A stretch of 24,199 bases of DNA from an uncultured Bacilli bacterium. GTDB lineage: Bacteria > Bacillota_I > Bacilli_A > RF39 > UBA660. The stretch lies in contig CAKOJC010000017.1 of NCBI GenBank assembly GCA_934088535.1, forward strand, positions 1 to 24,199, in the 5' to 3' direction. Both the position numbers and the translations under genes were made by a program. Positions 1 through 7,952 of this stretch are shown here, in pieces. How positions within the stretch are numbered: position 1 is the first letter of the stretch; every line of letters begins with the position of its first letter. The notes beneath the pieces are model-generated. The model saw only the letters and a list, made by a program, of their open reading frames with translations. It did no database searches and was not told the origin of the DNA.

Positions 1-5
1 TTCAT
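1..5 (-). CDS. start of a further arc-operon gene, cut off by the window edge (possibly arcC)
   Basis: Downstream of arcB on the minus strand an ATG (positions 5-3) follows a good ribosome binding site (AGGGAG at about 18-13, 7 bases before the ATG). Only ATGAA is inside the window. The position directly behind arcA-arcB, with about 20 bases of spacing, is where arginine deiminase operons usually carry carbamate kinase (arcC) or a transporter. The start signal is seen; the identity is only an inference from gene order. Confidence 0.45.
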
Positions 6-26
6 TTTAAAACTCCCTTACTTTAA

Positions 27-1019
27 TTAATCTTTAAGTGTTGCATACATAACTGCTTTAATAGTATGCATTCTATTCTCTGCTTCATCAAATACTACAG
101 AGTGTTCACTTTCAAACACTTCATTAGTAACTTCCATTTCAGGAATACCAAATTTATTATAAATATCTACTCCAATTGTAGTGTTTTGATCATGGAAAGA
201 TGGTAATGCATGCATAAATATTGCATCTTTCTTAGCCATATTCATTTTCTTCATATCTACTTGATATGATTTTAATAAGCTAATTCTCTTTTCCCATATT
301 TCATCTGGTTCACCCATAGATACCCATACATCTGTATATATTGCATCAGCATCTTTAAATGCTTCTTCAACGTCTTCTGTTTGAGTTATAGTGCAACCAT
401 TCTTTTCAGCAATAACTTTTGCTTTTTTAATGATTGCTTCATCTCCCCATAATTCTTTAGGTCCACAAGCTACAAAGTTAACTCCCATTTTAGCACTCAT
501 AACTAATAATGAATTCGCAACATTATTTCTTGTATCACCTACAAATACTAATTTTAGACCTTTTAAATGTCCAAAATGTTCTTCCATAGTCATAAAGTCT
601 GCTAATACTTGTGTTGGATGGAAAGTATCAGTTAAACCATTCCATACAGGTACTCCTGAATACTTAGCTAAATCATTAACTGATGCTTGTTTAAATCCTC
701 TAAATTCAATACCATCATACATTCTACCAAGTACTCTTGCTGTATCAGCAATACTTTCTTTCTTACCAAGTTGACTACCACTTGAATCTAAATATGTAGT
801 ATGCATACCTAAATCATAAGCAGCTACTTCAAATGAACATCTAGTTCTAGTACTAGTCTTTTCAAATATTAATGCAATATTTTTACCTTTTAAATATTCA
901 TGACTTATATGATTATGTTTTTTTTCTTTAAAATCCTTTGCTAAATCTAATAAATATCTAATTTCTGTTTCTTTAAAATCAAATATCTTTAAGAAACATT
1001 TTCCTCTTAAATCAACCAT
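27..1019 (-). CDS. arcB: ornithine carbamoyltransferase, catabolic type (ArcB)
   Basis: Second enzyme of the arginine deiminase pathway: citrulline plus phosphate gives ornithine and carbamoyl phosphate in the cytoplasm. The 330 residues match the usual family length. The carbamoyl-phosphate site STRTR is at residues 56-60, HPTQ at 134-137 and the ornithine-side DxxxSMG motif at 230-236. The C-terminal family motif, normally HCLP, reads HALP at 270-273, so the conserved active-site Cys is Ala. It starts 3 bases after the arcA stop, behind an AGAGAGGA ribosome site, so it is co-transcribed with arcA. The catabolic role is inferred from the pairing with arcA, since anabolic OTC has the same fold. 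Putrescine carbamoyltransferase is a less likely alternative. Confidence 0.93.
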   Translation of the reverse strand: MVDLRGKCFLKIFDFKETEIRYLLDLAKDFKEKKHNHISHEYLKGKNIALIFEKTSTRTRCSFEVAAYDLGMHTTYLDSSGSQLGKKESIADTARVLGRMYDGIEFRGFKQASVNDLAKYSGVPVWNGLTDTFHPTQVLADFMTMEEHFGHLKGLKLVFVGDTRNNVANSLLVMSAKMGVNFVACGPKELWGDEAIIKKAKVIAEKNGCTITQTEDVEEAFKDADAIYTDVWVSMGEPDEIWEKRISLLKSYQVDMKKMNMAKKDAIFMHALPSFHDQNTTIGVDIYNKFGIPEMEVTNEVFESEHSVVFDEAENRMHTIKAVMYATLKD

Positions 1020-1022
1020 TTT

Positions 1023-2246
1023 TTAATCCTCTCTTTCTAATGCCATACTCATGCAGTGAGGTCCACCTCTACCGCGAGATAACTCACTACTTGGTATTTC
1101 TATTATTTTTATACCAGCTTGTCTAAATACTTCATTACTTACATGATTTCTATCATACGCTATTGCTACTCCTGGTCTAATTGTAAGTAAGTTAGCTCCA
1201 TCACTCCATTGTTCACGTTCTGCAGGAATTCTCTTTCCTCCACCACATTTAATAAGAGTAACTTTGTCAATGTGTAAATATTTTTCTAATAATTTATCAA
1301 GTGGCATATCAAGCTCTACTATATTTAAATCATCTTCTGTTTTTCCTTTAGATAATTCAAATACTTTAGTTACATGCATAACTTGACTATGAACAGCAAA
1401 CTTATCTACATCTAATCTAGTCATAACTGTATCTAAATGCATAAAACTTCTTTCATCAGGAATATCAAATGCTAAAACATATTTAAATTTATTACCTTTA
1501 CTAGCAAATATGTTTTTAGCAAGTAAATTTATCGCATCAGGTTCAGTTCTCTCAGAAATACCTATTGCTATTACTTCATCACTTAATACTTGAATGTCTC
1601 CTCCTTCAATATGATAAGCATTATATCTATCATAATATCTAGGAGTATCTTTGTATTCTGGATGATATTTAAATATGTATTCTGCAAATATTGTTTCTCT
1701 TTGACGAGTTACTGAATACATTCTATGAATACTTACTCCATCTCCAATTGAAGCAAATGGATCACGAGGAGCATATAAATTAGGAAGTGGATCTAATATC
1801 ATCTTTCCTATATCACGGGTAGCAAAGAATCCACTACTTGGTCTATACCCTTCTAAATCTTCACTATCTATACCTGTAATACATTTCTTAATTAATTCAC
1901 GATTATCTTTAAATTGATTTAAATAATTGAATACTAAATCAAATACTATTGGAGAAGTAACTCCTCCTTCTTTAATAAATTGTTTTAAAAATTTTTCTCT
2001 AACCTTAGGATGTGTATCTAATGCTTCAGCAGCTAAATCTACAAGATACACAACTTCAACCCCTTCAGCTCTAAGAGCACCAGCAAACACATCGTGTTCT
2101 TCTTGAGCTTTTTTCAAATATGGTATATCGTCAAATAAAAGTCTTTCTAAAGTATTAGGAGTCAAATTCAAAAATTCATCTCCAGGTCTATGTAATAAAA
2201 CTCTTTTTAAAGGCTTTATTTCACTATATACGTGTATACCTGACAT
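1023..2246 (-). CDS. arcA: arginine deiminase (ArcA)
   Basis: Hydrolyses arginine to citrulline and ammonia, the first step of the arginine deiminase pathway that ends in ATP from carbamoyl phosphate. The 407 residues fit the family. The active-site set is complete: PRDPFAS at 160-166, HIEGGD at 212-217 (Glu214), FMHLDT with His270 and Asp272, and the catalytic Cys398 in the C-terminal GGPHCMSM segment. ATG follows a strong AAGGAGAG ribosome site. The gene has its own promoter (2280-2308) behind a terminator that closes the upstream importer operon. Arginine use, ammonia release and acid tolerance are the usual roles of this pathway in gut Firmicutes and mollicutes. Confidence 0.97.
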   Translation of the reverse strand: MSGIHVYSEIKPLKRVLLHRPGDEFLNLTPNTLERLLFDDIPYLKKAQEEHDVFAGALRAEGVEVVYLVDLAAEALDTHPKVREKFLKQFIKEGGVTSPIVFDLVFNYLNQFKDNRELIKKCITGIDSEDLEGYRPSSGFFATRDIGKMILDPLPNLYAPRDPFASIGDGVSIHRMYSVTRQRETIFAEYIFKYHPEYKDTPRYYDRYNAYHIEGGDIQVLSDEVIAIGISERTEPDAINLLAKNIFASKGNKFKYVLAFDIPDERSFMHLDTVMTRLDVDKFAVHSQVMHVTKVFELSKGKTEDDLNIVELDMPLDKLLEKYLHIDKVTLIKCGGGKRIPAEREQWSDGANLLTIRPGVAIAYDRNHVSNEVFRQAGIKIIEIPSSELSRGRGGPHCMSMALERED

Positions 2247-2279
2247 ATATCTCTCCTTTCCATCTTTATCCTCATAATC

Positions 2280-2308
2280 ATTATATCTTTAAATAAAAAA
2301 AAAGTAAA
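2280..2308 (-). promoter_or_regulatory. sigma-A type promoter for arcAB
   Basis: On the minus strand TTTACT (2308-2303) and TATAAT (2285-2280) are separated by 17 bases, about 35 bases before the arcA ATG. The -35 box lies in the 3' arm of the importer-operon terminator, so the two units sit back to back. Confidence 0.55.
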
Positions 2309-2332
2309 TGTATTTTAAAACTTTCACTTACT
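2294..2332 (-). terminator. intrinsic terminator of the amino acid importer operon
   Basis: On the minus strand AGTAAGTG (2332-2325) pairs with CATTTACT (2310-2303) over 8 pairs, one of them G-U, around a 14-base AT-rich loop. A run of nine T follows (2303-2295). The stem overlaps the stop codon of the ATPase gene. It is weak in GC but has a clear T tract. Confidence 0.5.
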
Positions 2333-3035
2333 CTTTTCCTAGAAATTCTCTTACCTCAGGATTTTTACTATTTAGTATTTCTTTCTTTGTTCCATATTCA
2401 AGAATTCCTCTATCTTTTAAGAATAATATCTTATCAGCATAGTTCTCTATTAAATCCATTTCATGACTTACAACAACTACAGTGGTAGTCTTAGATAACT
2501 CATCTAGTAATTCTAATAAATCATTTACAGCACCAGGATCTAATGCACTTGTAGGTTCATCAAATAAAATAACTTCCGGTTTAGTAGCAAGTGCTCTTGC
2601 AATAGCAACTCTTTGTTTCTCACCACCACTTAATCTTTTTGGATAACTATTTATTTTATCAAGAATATGTACTTGATTTAAAAGTTCACGTACACGTTTA
2701 TTTATTTCCTCCTTACTTCCCATTTTTAATAATTTAGGAGCAAGTGCTATATTTTCACCAACAGTTAAATGTGGAAACAAGTTAAAATTTTGAAAAACCA
2801 TTCCAACTTTACTCTTTAAAGTTACATCATCTATATCTTTTATATTAACACCATTTAAACTTATTTTACCTTGGTTAATATCTTCAAATCCATTTAAACA
2901 CCTAATAAGTGTTGTTTTTCCACATCCAGATGGACCAATAATTAATAACTTCTCATTATCCAATATTTCAAAACTAACATTTTTCCATATATATTTTTTA
3001 TCAAACTTTTTACCAATATTTTCTATCTTAATCAA
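2328..3035 (-). CDS. polar amino acid ABC transporter ATPase (GlnQ/ArtP type)
   Basis: Cytoplasmic ATPase of an amino acid importer. It has all the motifs of an active subunit: Walker A GPSGCGKTT at 34-42, Q-loop Gln82 (VFQNFNLFPHLT), signature LSGGEKQ at 135-141, Walker B VILFDE at 155-160 and H-loop His191. The VFQNFNLFPH segment is typical of the PAAT/GlnQ family. The start is TTG (3035-3033), overlapping the TGA stop of the permease in TTGA; AAAGGAAG lies about 11 bases upstream, and no in-frame ATG fits better. It is the last gene of a binding protein-permease-ATPase operon. Arginine as substrate is inferred from the arcAB genes that follow. Confidence 0.93.
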   Translation of the reverse strand: MIKIENIGKKFDKKYIWKNVSFEILDNEKLLIIGPSGCGKTTLIRCLNGFEDINQGKISLNGVNIKDIDDVTLKSKVGMVFQNFNLFPHLTVGENIALAPKLLKMGSKEEINKRVRELLNQVHILDKINSYPKRLSGGEKQRVAIARALATKPEVILFDEPTSALDPGAVNDLLELLDELSKTTTVVVVSHEMDLIENYADKILFLKDRGILEYGTKKEILNSKNPEVREFLGKE

Positions 3036-3727
3036 ACTACATCCAACTTCCTTTCTATCTTCTTCATAAGTTTACTAAGAAGTCCTGTTATCATTAAATA
3101 TATAATAGCAATCATTATCAAAGGAAAGAAATAATCATAAGTATTAGATGCTATTATATCAGATGCTTTTGTTAAATCAGTAATTCCAATATAACCTGCA
3201 ATCGCAGTTTCTTTTACAAGAGTTATGAATTCATTACCCATAGATGCTAAACTATTTTTTATAGCTTGAGGTATTATTATATGTACTAGAGTTTGTCTAA
3301 AACTAAGTCCTAAAGCAAGACCGCCTTCTACTTGACCATCATCTATGCTATCAAAACCACTTCTAAGTATTTCAGAACAATATGCTCCTGAATTAATTCC
3401 AAATGCTAACATACCAACAATTACAGGATTTAAACTTGAAGTCTTAAATATTATATAGTACATAATCATTAATTGTAAAACACTAGGCGTACCTCTTATA
3501 ACAGCTACATAAAGTTTTCCAATAGCTGTAAGTAACTTAAATTTTTTAGTATGTTTATTAGTATATCTTATAATAGATATTAAAGCTCCAATAAATATTC
3601 CAATAGCTAAAGCACCTAAAGATATAATAATAGTATTTTTAAGTCCTTCAAGTATTAATTGATATCTATTATCATATATAACAGTTTTATAAAAATCATT
3701 ATAAATATTATTTAAAAAATCACTCAT
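3032..3727 (-). CDS. polar amino acid ABC transporter permease (HisM/ArtQ type)
   Basis: Inner subunit of the amino acid importer, 231 residues with about five hydrophobic segments (near 30-53, 66-95, 100-118, 145-165 and 198-220). The RGTP motif at 78-81 and the EAA-loop region at about 113-143 (SEILRSGFDSIDDGQ, then EGGLALGLS) are diagnostic of HisMQ-family permeases. ETAIAGYIGI at 173-182 is also typical. There is no clear ribosome site before the ATG, which comes 6 bases after the binding protein stop, so translation is probably coupled. A single permease gene implies a homodimeric channel. Confidence 0.92.
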   Translation of the reverse strand: MSDFLNNIYNDFYKTVIYDNRYQLILEGLKNTIIISLGALAIGIFIGALISIIRYTNKHTKKFKLLTAIGKLYVAVIRGTPSVLQLMIMYYIIFKTSSLNPVIVGMLAFGINSGAYCSEILRSGFDSIDDGQVEGGLALGLSFRQTLVHIIIPQAIKNSLASMGNEFITLVKETAIAGYIGITDLTKASDIIASNTYDYFFPLIMIAIIYLMITGLLSKLMKKIERKLDVV

Positions 3728-3733
3728 AACACA

Positions 3734-4462
3734 CTAAGAAGAATGATTAATAACATACTCTTCTATTTTTCCTTCCTCTATTAATCTTTCTAAAACTTCA
3801 TTAATTTTATTTAATAATTCAGTATTACCTTTTTTAACAGCAATCGCATATTTATCAGTAAATAAATCTATACTTAATATAGTAAGTTCACTATTATTTT
3901 TAACTAATTCTTTTGCTGGTAATTCATCCATTACAATACAATCTGCTTTACTTGCCTTAACATCTTCAGCAGCACTTAAAAATTTCTTTTGACGAACTAT
4001 TTTAGCATCTTTAAATTCTTTGCTAACATAACTATCCGCAACACTACCAAGTTGAACAGTAATAGTTTTATTTTTTAAATCATTAACACTTTTAATAGAA
4101 TTATACCCTTTTTTAACAACAATCACTTGTTTACTAGAAACATATTCTATAGAAAAATCTACTTCTTTTTTTCTCTCTTCAGTTATACTCATACCTGCAG
4201 CTGCAAAATCCGCTTTACCGGAATTAAGTTCATTAATAATTGAATCAAATGCTACATCTTTAATTTCTAATTCTTTTCCCATTGATGCAGCAATTTCACG
4301 GGCAATGTCAACATCTACACCAATAATTCCGCTACTATCTCGATATTCATATGGAGCAAATCCAGCCTCAGTAACCATAACTAATTTATTATCATCTTTA
4401 CCACATCCAAATAATAAAAATGATACTCCAAAAACAACTAACAATTTAAATATTTTTTTCAT
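3734..4462 (-). CDS. amino acid-binding lipoprotein of the ABC importer (SBP_bac_3)
   Basis: Extracellular solute-binding lipoprotein that delivers a polar amino acid to the permease. I chose the ATG at 4462-4460, giving 242 residues. It follows AGGAGA by 6 bases, and the product begins with a lysine-rich signal peptide ending in the lipobox LFGC (Cys20). An upstream in-frame extension to 4507 would put extra charged residues before the signal and has no ribosome site. Family hallmarks are the APYEYRD segment, GVDVDIAREI and AGMSITEERKKEVDFS, which holds the ligand-binding Thr/Arg region. Arginine, ornithine or a related basic amino acid is likely from the arc context, but the sequence does not fix the ligand. 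Confidence 0.92.
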   Translation of the reverse strand: MKKIFKLLVVFGVSFLLFGCGKDDNKLVMVTEAGFAPYEYRDSSGIIGVDVDIAREIAASMGKELEIKDVAFDSIINELNSGKADFAAAGMSITEERKKEVDFSIEYVSSKQVIVVKKGYNSIKSVNDLKNKTITVQLGSVADSYVSKEFKDAKIVRQKKFLSAAEDVKASKADCIVMDELPAKELVKNNSELTILSIDLFTDKYAIAVKKGNTELLNKINEVLERLIEEGKIEEYVINHSS

Positions 4463-4481
4463 ACATCTTCTCCTATAATAA

Positions 4482-4510
4482 ATTATAACATTAATCGTTA
4501 AAAACAAAAA
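4482..4510 (-). promoter_or_regulatory. extended -10 promoter for the amino acid importer operon
   Basis: On the minus strand TGTTATAAT gives an extended -10 (TATAAT 4487-4482), with a poor -35 (TTTTTG, 4510-4505) at 17 bases. The predicted start is about 13 bases before the lipoprotein ATG, right at the ribosome site, so the leader would be very short. Confidence 0.45.
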
Positions 4511-4520
4511 GAAAAAATTT

Positions 4521-4547
4521 AAAAAAATAAAAGATACTTACGTATCT
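4521..4547 (-). terminator. intrinsic terminator after the first DUF285 gene
   Basis: On the minus strand AGATAC and GTATCT (4547-4532) form a perfect 6-bp stem with a GTAA loop. TTTTATTTTTTT follows. The hairpin begins 2 bases after the TAA stop. The stem is short. Confidence 0.55.
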
Positions 4548-4549
4548 AT

Positions 4550-6316
4550 TTATTTAACTTTAAATGTTAATGTTTTAGGTATGCCAGTCACACTACTATC
4601 ATTAAATTTAGTGGCTGTTGCTTGATCTTTAGCATATCCAACTGTAGCTTGAACGCCACCAAACATATAGTCCACATTTGAAACATTGCTAATATCAAAA
4701 CTACTTAAATCTAGGCTTGTCGCTTTACTATTTGCAAACATCCATCTCATATCCGTTACTTTACTTGTATTAAAGCTACTTAAATCTAGTGAAGTAGCAG
4801 CAGCTCCATTAAACATAAACATCATCGTAGTTACTTTACTAGTATCAAAATTTTTTAAATTTAATGAGGCTAATTTTGAATTTTGAAACATACTGTTCAT
4901 ATTAGTTACATTTGAAGTATTAAACTTATCTAACCCTTTTATAATCGTAGCATTGGAATTTCCAAACATAATTGACATATCTGTAACTTTACTTGTATCA
5001 AAACTATTTAAATCAAGCGTAGTAGCAGAACTATTATAAAACATATTACTCATATTTGTAACTTTACTTGTATTAAAACTGCTTAAATTTATAGTTTCTG
5101 CTTGACTATTGGCAAACATACTATACATATTAGTAACATTACTAGTATCAAAATTTCTAAGATCTAAACTCTTAATATTTGTAGAGTGAAACATATAACT
5201 CATCGTAGTTACTTTAGATGTGTTAAAATTACTAACATTCAACTCTTTTATTTTTGTATAACTAAACATACCATTCATCGCAGTAACATTGCTTGTATTA
5301 AATTTGCTAACATCTATAGAATCAACAGATGAACGGAAAAACATATAAGCCATATCAGTAACCTTACTAGTATTAAAACTACTTAAATCTAAAGTTGAAG
5401 CTTCTGATTCGCGAAACATACTACTCATATCAGTTACATTTCTAGTATCAAAATTATTTAAACCAACTATTGTTGTAGCTTTAGAGTTATCAAACATTCC
5501 ACCCATATTAGTTACTTTACTTGTATTGAAATTACTTACATCTAGTGTTTGAAATTGACTATAATAAAACATAGTATTCATATCAACAACATTACTTGTA
5601 TTAAGACTAGTCAAATCAACACTTTTTGCATTAGCTTTATAAAACATTGATCTAGTTGAAACCAATGGCTTTCCATTTATATACGTACACACCTTACTAG
5701 TAACAGGTTCTGTACTATCTTTATCAGTTAATGTAACGCCCCAACCTTCAGATGATATATTTCGCCATTCAATATAAGCTGAATTATTAGCGTTTTCAGC
5801 AGATTGCATATATCTATAAGTATATTGACCGTTTACATATTCTGCACCTTGTTTTAATTCCCCTTCAAATGTACAATTTAATGGTTCTGGAATTGTTGGC
5901 GTATTATTACTACAATTATAGCCATCTAAATTTCCATCAGTTAAATCATCAGTTGTTAAATCTTCTATTTGCTTATTTCCATCTAAACTCGCAATCCATT
6001 GTCCATTAGAGACTTTCATACTTTTAACATTGCCACTATTATCTAAAATAATGCAGTACTGTAACTTTTTACCAGTCATATCTAGTTTAGATTCATCTTC
6101 AGAGTTTATTACTTTTACTGGAGATCCACTAATTGAAGAAGTTACAAACTTTTTACCAGCCTCTGTATATATTTTCTTTGCTTCTGTTATAAATGTTTGT
6201 TTTCTAGCTTGATTATATGTATTAATAATATTTGGTAATGCTAGAATTACCAAGATTGCTAGAATTGCTATAACGGCTAATAATTCTATTAATGTAAACC
6301 CTTTTTTATTTTTCAT
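4550..6316 (-). CDS. DUF285 (BspA-like) repeat surface protein with a type IV prepilin leader
   Basis: Surface protein of 588 residues. Start chosen as the ATG at 6316-6314, because the AGGTGA ribosome site overlaps the upstream GTG (6325) and the resulting N-terminus is a textbook class-3 signal: MKNKKG, then Phe7, Glu11 and about 20 hydrophobic residues. A pilin-like stalk and a Cys-containing domain follow (to about residue 215). The rest is about 13-14 copies of a 24-25 residue unit with the core NTSxVTxMxxMF and alternating LDLSSF, the DUF285/Mycoplasma lipoprotein-repeat pattern. It ends in TLTFKVK and lacks the LVGGxGTxYD tail of its neighbour. Adhesion or another surface role is inferred; no pilus or pseudopilus assembly gene is in view. 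Confidence 0.85.
   Translation of the reverse strand: MKNKKGFTLIELLAVIAILAILVILALPNIINTYNQARKQTFITEAKKIYTEAGKKFVTSSISGSPVKVINSEDESKLDMTGKKLQYCIILDNSGNVKSMKVSNGQWIASLDGNKQIEDLTTDDLTDGNLDGYNCSNNTPTIPEPLNCTFEGELKQGAEYVNGQYTYRYMQSAENANNSAYIEWRNISSEGWGVTLTDKDSTEPVTSKVCTYINGKPLVSTRSMFYKANAKSVDLTSLNTSNVVDMNTMFYYSQFQTLDVSNFNTSKVTNMGGMFDNSKATTIVGLNNFDTRNVTDMSSMFRESEASTLDLSSFNTSKVTDMAYMFFRSSVDSIDVSKFNTSNVTAMNGMFSYTKIKELNVSNFNTSKVTTMSYMFHSTNIKSLDLRNFDTSNVTNMYSMFANSQAETINLSSFNTSKVTNMSNMFYNSSATTLDLNSFDTSKVTDMSIMFGNSNATIIKGLDKFNTSNVTNMNSMFQNSKLASLNLKNFDTSKVTTMMFMFNGAAATSLDLSSFNTSKVTDMRWMFANSKATSLDLSSFDISNVSNVDYMFGGVQATVGYAKDQATATKFNDSSVTGIPKTLTFKVK
4640..5660 (-). repeat. tandem DUF285 repeat block, about 13-14 units of about 75 bp
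   Basis: The coding sequence repeats with a period of roughly 72-75 bases. Each unit encodes the MxxMF core (for example MNTMF, MGGMF, MSSMF, MAYMF). The Thr-Ser-Lys/Asn-Val-Thr stretch recurs almost unchanged at DNA level as variants of acttgtattaaa and agttactttact on the plus strand. Such blocks can change copy number by recombination. Confidence 0.85.
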
Positions 6317-6333
6317 ACACTTCACCTATTCTA

Positions 6334-6361
6334 ATTATAACATAATAATTTTCAGATTCAA
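6334..6361 (-). promoter_or_regulatory. promoter of the first DUF285 gene
   Basis: On the minus strand TTGAAT (6361-6356), a 16-base spacer and an extended -10 TGTTATAAT (TATAAT 6339-6334). The start would fall near 6327, so the leader is short. The -10 to ATG stretch is nearly identical to that of the second DUF285 gene. Confidence 0.6.
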
Positions 6362-6391
6362 TTAAAAAGGTATTGATTACTCAATACCTTT
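6362..6391 (-). terminator. intrinsic terminator after the second DUF285 gene
   Basis: A perfect 11-bp stem (AAAGGTATTGA, 6366-6376, with TCAATACCTTT, 6381-6391) and 4-base loop. On the minus strand it runs straight into TTTTTAAT. It sits 3 bases after the stop at 6395 and just upstream of the next gene's promoter, so the two paralogues are separate transcription units. Confidence 0.8.
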
Positions 6392-6394
6392 ACT

Positions 6395-7906
6395 TTATTG
6401 TTTTAATGTGAAATATCCAGGATTTGAAGTTCCTCCATCTATACGTGCATAAGATGCATCTACATTATTATTATCATACACTGTACCTGCACCACCTACT
6501 AATTTTGTAGAATTGTAAAATACATAGTTTTTGTGTTCTTCTTCATTAAGACTACTCGTAACAAACTTATTACTAACATAGATAGTTGTAAGATTATCAT
6601 TACCTACAAACATAGCACCCATTCCTGTTACCTTACTAGTATCAAAACTACTTAAATCTATAATTTTAAGCTTTGTGCCACGAAACATGGCTGCCATACC
6701 AGTAACATTAGATGTATTAAATTTGTCTAATCCAGTTATTGTAGTAAGATTACTAGCAAAGAACATGCTAGTCATGTTTGTTACTTTTGAAGTATCAAAT
6801 GCACTTAAATCTAGAGTGGTTACATTAGTGCCTGAAAACATTGCTCCCATGTCAGTCACATTTGCTGTTTTGAATTTATTTAAACCTGTAATTATTGTTG
6901 CTTTGCTTCCATTAAACATTTCACTCATATTTGTTACTTTACTTGTATTCAAATTACTTACATCTATTGTTGTTGCGTTTGTCCCCATAAACATTGCTTG
7001 CATGTTTGTAACTTTACTTGTATCAAAACCACTTAAATCTAATGATGCTAATGAACTACCTAAAAACATTGCAAGCATATTAGTAACTTTACTTGTATTC
7101 AAATTACTTATATTTAAATTATTTCCCTTAGTACCACTAAATGTAAATTCCATATTTGTGACATTACTTGTATTAGAATTACTTAAATCAATACTTGATG
7201 CATTACTTTTGCTAAATGCATAACTCATAGAAACAACTGGTTTATTATTTATTGTTGTACACAAAACACTAGTTACTGCATCTGTACTATCTTTATCAGT
7301 AAGTTTTACTCCCCAACCATCAGTAGATATATTAACCCATTCTAGAGGTTTGATTGTAAATTTATCAGTTAAATCATCTTGTTCTTGCATATACCTATAA
7401 GTATATTGTCCATTTACATACTCTGCACCTTGAATAAGCTCTCCATCAAATGTACAATTTAATGGTTCTGGAGTATTAGATTGATGACCACCACTATTAC
7501 TACAGTTATAATCATCAAGATTTCCTTCTACTAAATCATCAATAGTTAAATCTTCAAACTCTTTACCATCAACTAAACTTGCTATCCATTGTCTATTAGA
7601 TACTTTAATATCTTTTACTTTTCCACTATTATTTAAAATAACACAATATTGTAATTTCTTACCTGTCATATCTAATTTAGAATTATCTTCAGAGTTTATT
7701 ACCTTTACTGGAGATCCACTAATTGATGATGATAAAAACTTTTTCTCAGATTCTGTATATATTTTCTTTGCCTCTGTTAAAAAAGTTTGTTTCTTAGCTT
7801 CATTAAACCTATTAATTACATTTGGTAACGCTAGTATTACCAAAATTGCTAGAATTGCAATAACAGCTAATAACTCTATCAATGTAAAACCATTCTTATT
7901 TTTCAT
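6395..7906 (-). CDS. DUF285 (BspA-like) repeat surface protein with a type IV prepilin leader, paralogue of the 4550-6316 gene
   Basis: 503 residues from the ATG at 7906-7904, which fits the AGGTGA ribosome site better than the GTG at 7915. The N-terminal leader MKNKNG then FTLIE and the first ~170 residues are close to identical with the gene at 4550-6316 (shared SISGSPVKVINSED, LDMTGKKLQYC and EYVNGQYTYRYMQ). About 8-9 DUF285 units follow (MLAMF, MQAMF, MSEMF and so on). The C-terminus carries LVGGAGTVYDNN and GTSNPGYFTL, the common end module of gut BspA-like proteins. The repeats differ more than the N-terminus, which suggests duplication followed by change in the exposed part. The function is probably surface binding and is unproven. 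Confidence 0.85.
   Translation of the reverse strand: MKNKNGFTLIELLAVIAILAILVILALPNVINRFNEAKKQTFLTEAKKIYTESEKKFLSSSISGSPVKVINSEDNSKLDMTGKKLQYCVILNNSGKVKDIKVSNRQWIASLVDGKEFEDLTIDDLVEGNLDDYNCSNSGGHQSNTPEPLNCTFDGELIQGAEYVNGQYTYRYMQEQDDLTDKFTIKPLEWVNISTDGWGVKLTDKDSTDAVTSVLCTTINNKPVVSMSYAFSKSNASSIDLSNSNTSNVTNMEFTFSGTKGNNLNISNLNTSKVTNMLAMFLGSSLASLDLSGFDTSKVTNMQAMFMGTNATTIDVSNLNTSKVTNMSEMFNGSKATIITGLNKFKTANVTDMGAMFSGTNVTTLDLSAFDTSKVTNMTSMFFASNLTTITGLDKFNTSNVTGMAAMFRGTKLKIIDLSSFDTSKVTGMGAMFVGNDNLTTIYVSNKFVTSSLNEEEHKNYVFYNSTKLVGGAGTVYDNNNVDASYARIDGGTSNPGYFTLKQ
6596..7234 (-). repeat. tandem DUF285 repeat block, about 8-9 units
   Basis: Period of about 72-75 bases encoding MxxMF cores such as MLAMF, MQAMF, MSEMF, MGAMF, MTSMF and MAAMF. 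The phasing matches the larger block at 4640-5660, with fewer copies. Confidence 0.8.
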
Positions 7907-7923
7907 ACACTTCACCTATTTTA

Positions 7924-7952
7924 ATTATATCATAAATCAATAAAATTTGATA
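7924..7952 (-). promoter_or_regulatory. promoter of the second DUF285 gene, sharing its -35 hexamer with the divergent gene
   Basis: On the minus strand an extended -10 TGATATAAT (TATAAT 7929-7924) lies 17 bases from TATCAA (7952-7947). That hexamer is the exact complement of TTGATA, the -35 of the plus-strand promoter. The -35 match is poor, so the extended -10 probably carries most of the activity. Confidence 0.5.

Noticed and set aside
391..774. Plus-strand open frame opposite arcB
   Set aside because: Lies fully inside a clearly coding arcB, with no start signal of its own.
4640..5660. Regularly spaced repeats that could suggest a CRISPR array
   Set aside because: The period of about 75 bases is in-frame coding repetition of the DUF285 unit; the units are not exact and have no unique spacers.
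6675..7223. Long open frame of 182 codons on the plus strand opposite the second DUF285 gene
   Set aside because: It mirrors the repeat units of the minus-strand gene (periodic Val/Leu-rich product), has no ribosome site and disappears as an independent signal once the DUF285 repeats are accepted.
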